From NCBI GenBank assembly GCA_027257055.1, contig JAPVLO010000133.1, positions 4,588,001-4,652,000 of the forward strand: DNA of 64,000 nt. The letters run 5' to 3'. The stretch comes from Cephalopachus bancanus. Its lineage: Eukaryota > Chordata > Mammalia > Primates > Tarsiidae. The position numbers were made by a program, and so were the translations under genes. Every line of letters starts with the position of its first letter. Position 1 is the first letter of the stretch. A model generated the notes under the pieces. That model was not told the DNA's origin. It was given only the letters and a program-made list of their open reading frames with translations, and did not search any database. Of the stretch, positions 55,969 through 64,000 are shown piece by piece.

Positions 55969-56734
55969 AGGTATTTTCTTCATGTTTACTAGGGCTTAAA
56001 AAAAATCTTAGTTACAACAATCTATTTTAATCTGATAATAATATATTGCATGTAAAAACTCTACCCTTTTATAGTGTTGATATCACAAATTACGTCTTTT
56101 TTATTTGTGTATCCATTAGCATGTTTTAAAGTTATAGTTTACTTTTGTCTTTTAACTTCTATGCCAGAATTAAAGGTGACTTATGCACCAACAATACAGT
56201 ATTACAGTATTCTGTATTTGTTCATATATTTATTTTTTCCAGTAAGCTTTATGCTTTCATGTGATTTTGTGTTGCTCTTTAGTGTTCTTTCATTTCAATC
56301 CGAAGTACTCCCTTTAGCATTTCTTGTAAGGCAGATCTTGTGATAATGAACTTTCTCTACTTTTGCTTATCAGGGTGGTCTTTATCTCTCTTTCATTTTT
56401 GAAGGGCGCTTTTGTGGAAAATAGTATTATTGGTAGGAAGTTTTTTCCTTCAGCATTTTGAATATATCTGCTTATTCCCTTCTGGCTTGCAAAGTTTCTG
56501 CTGAAAAAAATTGCTGGTAGTCTTATAGATTTTCCTTTGTACATAATAAGTCACTCTCCTTTTGCTTTCAAAATTGCTTTTTTTCTTTGACTCTTGACAA
56601 TTTATTATATGTTTCAGTGTGGTTGTCTCTGTGTTCATTCTATTTGGAGTTCATTAGACTTCTTGAATCTGGATGTCAATTTTCTTCCCCAGTTTGAAAA
56701 ATTTTCAGTCATAATTTCTTTAATAAACATTCTA

Positions 56735-56771
56735 CCCCTTCCCTTTCCTTCCCTTCCCTTCCCTTCCCTTC
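56735..56771 (+). repeat. (CCCTT)n low-complexity tract in L1
   Basis: Six repeats of the CCCTT/CCTTC kind, at a point where L1 ORF1 sequence has a natural pyrimidine-rich word. Confidence 0.9.
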
Positions 56772-58045
56772 TCTCTGTCTCTGTCTCCATCTCTTTCCTG
56801 AATGACACTCCCATAATGCATACATTGGTCTTCTCAAAGGTATTTTATAAGCCTAATAGACTTCCTTCATTCTTTTTTCTTTCTTCTCCTTTGACTGTTT
56901 AATTTCAAATGACCTGTTTTCAAGTTTGTTGATTCTTTCTTCTGTTTAATCAAGTCTGCTGTTAAACCTCTCTAGTAAATTTTTCATTGCAGTCATTATA
57001 TTCTTCAGCTCCATAATTTCGATTGGGTTATCTTTTATATTTTTATCTTTCATTGAAATTCTTGTTTTTTCATTTTCATTTTTCTGAATTCAAGCATTGA
57101 TGTGTTTATTTTAAATTTTTTGTCAGATAATGCATGTAGCAGTTTCTGGAGATTTGTGTTTTTTTGGTTGGGACAAGTTTATTTATTTATTCATGTTCCT
57201 TGTTTTTTTGTATGTTGGTATGTGTGTTTTTAAAAAAAGAGTCACTTCTTCTAGTCTTTATAGACTGGTTTTATATGGAAAGACCTTCACCAATCAGTGT
57301 GGGTAGAGAAATCATCTCAAATCTTTTCTGTGGATACTTCTCTAAACTTGCAAGTATAAATTCTTAATTAGAAGGTTTTACTTGTTTTGTTTTTAGGAGC
57401 TTGCAATCTCTTGCTCCCTCTGGTAACTGTCTGCCATGGTATGGATCTACTGAAGCAGCAACATCTTGCCTGGCTCTTTTTTGTTCTTAGCAACTTCCAG
57501 AGATCTAGAGTATAATGAATTCTGTTAGTGCTTCAAGACAGATTAGACTTCTGTCTGTCCCTCAGGAAGCCCCCTCCCCAAAAGTCAGAATGTTGGATGC
57601 ACATTGCATTCTTATTTTTTCCCCCAGAGAGAATCCAGGAACTGAGATTTTCCTCTTAATTTGCATGGCATTTTGCCCAGAGAAGTAACAAAAGTGAGAG
57701 GGGGTCCTACATTTTCCTATTGGCTTTGATGTGGCTACTTTCACTCTTGCCTGGGGGTGCAGGAGCCTTTTAAGTGTTTTCTGGGTTTCTTACAAAGGAA
57801 ATTGCCTCAGGACTTATTGCTGAACTATTATATTCATTGAAAGAAGAAAGTGTGGGGCTTCCTATTCTGATATTTTGTGATATCATTCCTTTGGGTTACT
57901 TTTTGTCAAAATATTTATGTTCTATTTTGTGAGATTTCCTTAAGGAAAAGATTTACTATAATAGTGACAACCTGCATATGACATCAACAGGGAAATATTC
58001 AGGATAGGGTTGAGCCCTCAAACCACACTATACAGGCTGCATCTT

Positions 58046-58330
58046 TTTTTTTTTTTTGAGTTGGAGTCTCACTCGGTCGCCCAGACTGGAGTGCAGTGGC
58101 CGCTCCCGGCCACCACAGCCTCGACCTGCTGAGCTCCGGCGATCCTTCCACCTCAGCCTTCCAAGTAACCAGAATTACAGGCGTGCGCTACCACGCCTGG
58201 CTGATTTTTTGATTTATTGTAGAGATGAGGTCTCGCTGCCCAGGCGGGTCTTGAACCTGCGGGCTCAGGCAATCCACTCACCTCAGCCTCCCAAAGGCAC
58301 GGGATTACAGGCTGAGCCCCCGAGCCCGGC
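58046..58330 (-). mobile_element. Dimeric Alu, young-type subfamily
   Basis: Target-site duplication TACAGGCTGCATCTT (58031-58045) and TACAGGCACATCTT (58331-58344) with two differences. It keeps the GC hairpin 'gtggccgctcccggccac' and a left-arm hairpin with one change ('gcgggtcttgaacctgc'). A 117-codon plus-strand frame through it is antisense Alu, not a gene. Confidence 0.95.
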
Positions 58331-58344
58331 TACAGGCACATCTT

Positions 58345-61300
58345 ATACCACTAGGTTGATCCCCATCTTCATAGTCAGCAAGGACAACCTGTTAAACATC
58401 TTATGGTAACATCCAGATTCTAAAACATTTATAGGAATCAACAGGGAGTTCTATCTGTGATCTTCAACTGTACTGATCCTCAGACTGAAATCTTAAAAAA
58501 AAAAATTGATTACAATGTGTGTCTTCTCAGTAGCACACTAAAGGTAATCCAGAGATAGAGTAAAATGTATTTCAGCAATGAAAGGAGGGAGACCTTTAAG
58601 CTTGAACATAATGCTGGCATATGATAAAGCTCCAGCTATTTTAGAGTTGTGGCATTCATGCACTCTTGGGAAAGCCTTCTCCAATGAGCCCAATCTTGTA
58701 GTTCTTTATTCCTTTTAAGTATTGTTAAATTTCAACCCTGTACTTAACCTATATCTTTAGGCACATCAGACTGTCAGAGAAATACTCTGAACTGAGTTGT
58801 AGCAATACTTTATGACTTTAATTGAAGCATATTATAAATAGGAGCTGCTTGCTTATACTCCTGTGGCTAGTGTAATATTTTCTTTTGTAAGGATACCCAT
58901 TCTAGTTCATCAATCATCCTTGCTTTTGCACTTAGTCCTGCCATCCTCTATTTTTATACAAATTCAAAATTCCTTAATAGATTTATACTTTTGTTGTATT
59001 TCTTAAATAATCCCTTAGGACTGATTTTTTGTGTGTTCACATTTTTTCTTTTTCTTCTTCTTCATTTTTTGGCTCAGGATATCTTTTTGAGGACAGTGAT
59101 GTAGCTGTCATCTCTCTTAGCACCTGAAACAGTGCTATGCAGAGAGTGAAAGCTCTGTAAATGTTTGGAAAGTGAAATTGTTCTCACTTGTACAGAGACA
59201 CACAGCCTTTTGCCAGAGACAAAAGCCTTTCCAGCCAGCAAAGATTCAGAACACTGAGACATGAAAGGTCATTCCTGGTTTTTTCTTCATTAAAAAATAG
59301 CCATTACAAGTCTATACACCTTGTACACTTTCTACAAAGCAAGAAATATAGACTCTATTGAAAACCCAGCAACACAATTAAATGACACTTACACACAGAC
59401 TATAATATAATATAAAGTGAAACTTGCAGGATTAGAACTTTATTGCTTGAGCCACTCAAAGTACTACCTGTTTGGGATAGCTGAGAGGAAATCCAGTAGA
59501 CAAAGATAATTATTAACACTGGAGCACCGTCTACAGATGATCTTACTCTGTCAGCAACCTAATGATCAATAACAGCAGACTTTTTATTGTAGGCTAAAAG
59601 AGCAAAATCAAGATTTTAAAGTATGAGTTGCTATTGTTTTGCAGAGTTTTCAAATCTCAAACCCTTATTTACTTCATAGTCTTCTGAAAAATCTCTTCCA
59701 TTCTTCCCGTATTTTTTTTATGCCTGCAGCTATTGCTCCAGGAAAAAACGATGGCAATTGATTAATATCTGATTAAAAGTATGACGCTCTTTCATTATTT
59801 TCACAAAGTGATTGAAGTCCTTCTGCCTGAGCAGCAAGACTTTCTTTTCAATTGTTACAGCAGAGGCTGGCATTCTGTGTGCATTCTGGGCTGTGGTTAT
59901 TTGGTGTGACTGAGCAAGTACAATGTACCAGAGTGTGGGGTAGAGGCTGCTCAGTGCTCATCAGGAAGATGGGTTACCATAGAATGGCAATTGGTCACTT
60001 GATCTCTGCACTAAAATTCTTGATGTCTTATGCTACTCCCACTCCCCAAATACACACATCTCTTTATTTTGATGCCTGGTTTCATGGGATATCATTCATC
60101 AGCCATTGATGTACACTTGATAGGTAGGTAGTTTTTGAAAGACCACATTATTGGATAAGCAGGAGAAAAAGCACATGCCTTGCATGGTGTAATAAACCGC
60201 TGTCTTTCAGGCAAGGTTGCCTTCTAACTGTCAGTGGTAAAGGATACAAGAAGAATTGAAAATGTCAAAAGATAGAACAGTTTCCTATGGAAAATCAGTA
60301 TATTGCATTAATATAACTAAAATATACATTCAGCTTTTGGTAGATTTAATAAGTAATCAATTTACCTCATTGGTCTTCTGTATACCCTCTGGTGGGCAAG
60401 CTTTCAATCAGTGACGATAACTAGAAATAAAATAGACCAAAAAAACTGACGCATATAGGACATGGTTAATTTGCCTTTGAATAATAATCAATTAACTATA
60501 CATCAAAGCTTTTAACTTAAAGGCAAGAAAGCCACTTTGCAGGGTTGGCTGTTTTGCATAATGGAGAAAAAATAGAAATCAGATATAGTGACAAGGGGCT
60601 TTCTATTCTATTTTTTGAAATCAAATGAATGTCTAACTTTTAGGGGTTGGGAACATTTTTAGACGTCTGATAGAAGTTATGAGCTCTCTTCCCATAAAAA
60701 TGTACAATTGTAGGACCACTACATAAATAGTGTATGGTTGTACTCTATGATTGGTGCCCCCTGGAGTTGTGCAATATTGGCATACACATATCTTCTATCC
60801 TAGGAGCTCTAGATAAAGAAGCCACCAAATAACTGCAGCTCAGAATTCATACATAGTACCAGTGCTTACTCTCCTGTGATCTTTGGCAGAAATGAGCTGA
60901 AAGTCAGGGAAGCAAGATTCTACTGTTACCTGGCCTGTTCTATCTACTCCTCCTGTGGAAAGGAGGTCACTTTGAGCCAATCTAAGTTAACAGAGTGGCA
61001 AGATTTGCAGGTAGGACTGATCTTAGGTGAAATTCAGTGACTTTACTCAGAAGATTACATTTGCTTACAGAAGAAACAGTGAAGGACACATCTGTTAAAA
61101 AGATACTGTTGCCTTTGGTGACCATTCCAAGCAAAATGAGTCTTTTGAGATTTGATATGGCTTTGAACTGACTTTCAGTCTTCTGCAGCTGGCTTTATTG
61201 CATGTTCTAAATTTTTCTGCACATGAAATATTTTGAAAATGTAATTCAATTGTCACTAGCACAGGAATGAAAAGAAGCAAGAAAATGACTCCTCATCGAG

Positions 61301-62857
61301 TTTCAGCTTTTCCTTGACTAAATGAGCAGATGTTGAGCAATAAATCTACCAAAATGACAACTGAACCAAATAAAGCTCAATTCAAGAAGACCATGCGCTC
61401 CAGTCAAACTTCTTACAGTGCTTTATACAGCATCAGGGATAAGAGGCCATCCTAACGGTGTCACTAATCCTTGGTGGATAATTCCTTTGCCTTTCTTTTG
61501 CTTCCAGGCTAACTCCATCTGTTCACATTTTCTTTCATAACTTTGAAATGACTTATTATATGCTTTGATGCACAGATGCAAGGAATACTGAAGGAACTGA
61601 TCCTTTTTTGGAGGTTGTTGATGCATAGATAAATAAAAGCTTAAATATTTTTATTCCAATCGATATGTTTTTTTCATTAAAAACCCTTTTGATAGTCTAT
61701 TGCAAATAAGATACCCTATTTGGCATCTGAATTTTGTCTGACTTCTCATTTTTCCTTGGCCCCTCTTGTGATAGGTGGGAAACTTTGCAATTAAGGAATC
61801 TTAACAAAGTGATTTATTAATAGCAGAAAGATGGCTTTGAACACAAATCTCTTGGTTATCATTACAATATATCCTTCCCACCATGACATGGAGTCTCTTC
61901 CTAGGACTCAGAGATCACTCTTAGACAATACATAATGATGCTTGCAATGACTTGCAGGGACTCATTAAGTTTGTAAAGACAGAGCTTTTGCTTTTGAATT
62001 ATATTTCTTACCAATGCAGCAAATAACACAAAAAGAATATGTTTGTAATAGAATCTCCAAGTTTTCCATCTGGATGGATCAAATGACTCTGATTATAACT
62101 CCTTATTGTTCCCTTTTTTTCCTATGATGTTCATAAGCATTTTCTTCCACTCTTCCACAATGCCATAAGGAAGAAACCAAGCCACATGGAGAATGCCCTT
62201 GGCACTTATCTCCATTGCAGACAGCAATGATTTATTTATAGACCAGCTTTAAAATGTTTTGGAGAAGCTAGAATTTCTTCAAAAGGGAACATCAGAGTTG
62301 GAATTAGGTTGTGGGTCATGTATATATTTAGTCTAAAACAGAAGGATCTATTTTTTTCCTGCCTGTTATTACATTGTCCTGTGCAGTAATATAAGTTTTT
62401 TCCTTTAACCTTGAAGTAGGAAATACATGAGTCATTAATTTCTTGGGATGGAAAAACACTTCCATAAAGTAGCAACTCATTTGATAAAATTGTCTAGTCA
62501 ATCAATTCTATTGAGAAATATATAATATACCAAGTGCACAGGAGGGTTTAGAAGGTGAAGTACAGTAAGCCCTGTGCATTGCTTCTAGTTTGTTGGTCCA
62601 AGGCTGTTTGCAGTCACTAGTGACCCAGGGCCCGTCCCTTTTTAGGAAATGACTAGTCATTTCATTATCATGCCTGTGTTTATAGATACTCACAAAGAGA
62701 CAAACCACAGTTATCACTTTTTATACATTCAGATATGTATTTTTTTTTCAGAGAAGATATGACTTCTTCATTTTGTCTATAATTCATTTTGTTTCCCTGA
62801 AACAAAATTTTAGTATGTTGGGTAGAAGGAAAAAGACAAACATTTAGTGCTTGTTAT
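58345..62857. other. Repeat-poor non-coding stretch
   Basis: About 4.5 kb with no Alu, L1 or LTR that I can identify. Short open frames have no recognisable domain. The part 59560-59860 has mixed composition with runs such as 'caattgattaatatctgatt' and is a candidate conserved element. No exon pattern is evident. Confidence 0.45.
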
Positions 62858-63207
62858 AAGCTGAATTGTGTTTCTAAAATGTATTCATGGAAACCCTAAC
62901 ACCCAATGTGACTGTGTTTGGAGACAGGGGCAGTGAGGATGTGATAAACACTGTTGTGAAGATAGGGTCTGAATCTGATTTGGCTGGTCTTATAAGAAGA
63001 GGAAGAGAGTCTAGAACTTTCTCTTTCCATCATGTGAGCACACAGTGACTAGGCAGCTGTCTGCAAGCAAGAAAGAGAGCCCTTATCAGAAACCAAGCCC
63101 GCTAGCATCTTAGAGTTCTCAGTCTCCAGAGTTGTGAGAAAAAAATTTCTGTTGTTGAAGTCTCCCAGTCTGTGATATTTTGTTATGGCAGCCTGAGCAG
63201 ACTAATG
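62858..63207 (+). mobile_element. MLT1-type (ERVL-MaLR) solo LTR
   Basis: Starts 'tgttataagctgaattgtgt' and runs through 'accctaacacccaatgtgac', 'cttataagaagaggaagaga', 'ctttccatcatgtgagcaca', 'cagtctccagagttgtgaga' to 'gcctgagcagactaatgt'. Both ends are present, giving about 350 bases, slightly shorter than the family norm. No internal sequence. Confidence 0.9.
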
Positions 63208-64000
63208 TCATCCTGTAAGTTTAAATTACTTCAACCACTAGTTTAGGATATGCTCAGACTCACTAAGAAAAAGTAGACTTCAATTTTTTTTTAAATTTCC
63301 TCTGCCCTCTTCACCAGCTTCTCTCCAAGTAGTGTTGGGGTAAGTGTGAGGATGTGTTGCTGTAGAACCTGTGACAAGGGAAAAGAGCTCAGGTTCTTGG
63401 GGGAGGTGTCCTCCAGCACCTTAGGGCTCTGGTACAATCTCTCTGTCTCCCTGTCAGTGGCTGGTCCTGATCACATTGTCAGTCGCCATCTATGACTAAT
63501 GTAACTCAAGATCTGTTCCCACTCACTTGTCCCTCCCTTGTGGATTCAGCCTCACCTCAATTTGACTGGTGCTGTTGACTCCCCCCATTTGCTACATCCT
63601 CACTAGGACGGGCGCCACAACAAACCCATTGCCGTCTGTGTCCACCTAGGAGCCACAGGAACTTCTGGGGCCCATCCCTCCCGCATGCAGACCATGGGTG
63701 GAGCAGGAACACCAACCATCAGGGCCTCCTTTTTGTCTGCCAGACTACACAGGACCACCCAGTTTACTTTCATGTGATTTAATCCTACTTACCAGATTCC
63801 TTTTCAAATCCCATAGGGAAAGCCAGGCCAAGAGGTCTCCACCACCCTTAGATTTGCTCACTTCCACGGACACATGACTAGTCACTTTCTCTTCTTATCT
63901 CTTGTCTTCTTTTTCTAAATTCTCTCAAACTCCAGAAATAGAAAAAAAACAAAAACAAAAACAGGTTTACTCTCTCACTTCAAGTCATGTTTTCCTTTTG
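63208..64000. other. Non-coding, no recognisable element
   Basis: Moderately GC-rich (63300-63850) compared with its surroundings. No repeat recognised. No long frame or splice pattern that would support an exon. Confidence 0.4.

Larger units (their letters stand above)
50550..57900 (-). mobile_element. Nearly complete old L1 (L1M-type)
   Basis: Minus-strand L1 read from its 3' UTR (about 50550) through ORF2 ('tctattttgagttgatttat', 'ttgctctgcta'-like, 'ctttttgatgctattatggg'-like, 'aatgtgtatcctggtcctac', 'atccattcagctactctatg') to ORF1/5' UTR words ('cttgaatctggatgtcaatt', 'tttcaaatgacctgttttca', 'ttcttcagctccataatttc') ending near 57890. After subtracting four Alus, one 330-base insert and two TG runs, about 5.9 kb of L1 remains, close to full length. 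It is heavily mutated and cannot be active. The open frame at 50978-51358 is antisense. Confidence 0.85.

Noticed and set aside
58056..58409. A 117-codon open frame starting MSWSLTRSPRLECSG
   Set aside because: A typical frame through a reverse-oriented Alu; near-identical frames occur in the other Alu copies at 46468 and 55693.

Overview
This window looks like intergenic or deep intronic DNA from a primate. I find no protein-coding gene, rRNA, tRNA or CRISPR array. The open frames of about 60 to 126 codons all fall in repeats or in sequence without coding signs. The organism call rests on the SINEs. The older copies are AluJ-like, and no anthropoid AluS or AluY was seen. About ten copies belong to a distinct dimeric Alu subfamily, with a start like GGGCTCGGTGGCTCAGCCTG, an ACAATAAATC linker before the right arm and a GGTGGCCGGGAGCGGCCAC block. 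From memory of Alu lineages this fits a non-anthropoid haplorrhine (tarsier) better than a lemur or an anthropoid. That is inference and a database search could overturn it.

Layout. 0-10 kb: mostly unassigned sequence with a MIR, one young-type Alu, an Alu monomer, a MER1 hAT element, old L1 pieces and a younger L1 3' end. 7-20 kb: a cluster of local repeats (an inverted pair at 7.3/10.8 kb, a direct pair of about 95% identity at 10.0/19.1 kb, a foldback at 16.8-17.8 kb and a 19-bp hairpin at 16.6 kb), plus a 1367-bp solo LTR nested in an MST-type LTR, an MLT2-type LTR and five Alus. 20-32 kb: an ERV-type LTR, two inverted Alu pairs, a mariner-derived composite, nested L1s, a MER1 and an AluJ. 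32-36 kb: an old L1 with a 5' inversion, split by a MER1. 36-46 kb: L2, an MLT2 LTR split by a mariner MITE, a young-type L1 end, an ERV LTR, an MLT1 LTR, a second internally deleted mariner and a possible processed pseudogene. 46-49 kb: a HAL1-like element carrying two Alus and an L1 3' end. 50.5-58 kb: a nearly complete old L1 on the minus strand with four Alus and one non-L1 insert. 58-64 kb: largely repeat-poor sequence with one Alu and one MLT1 LTR.

The elements form a readable order of insertion: L2/MIR, then old L1/HAL1, MLT1/MLT2/MST LTRs and MER1, then mariners, the solo LTR and young-type L1s, and last the young-type Alus with intact target-site duplications. The most unusual content is the Alu subfamily with tRNA-like and GC-rich hairpins, the three mariner-type remnants of different structure, and the local duplications at 7-20 kb. 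Coordinates without a stated target-site duplication are read by eye and may be off by tens of bases.
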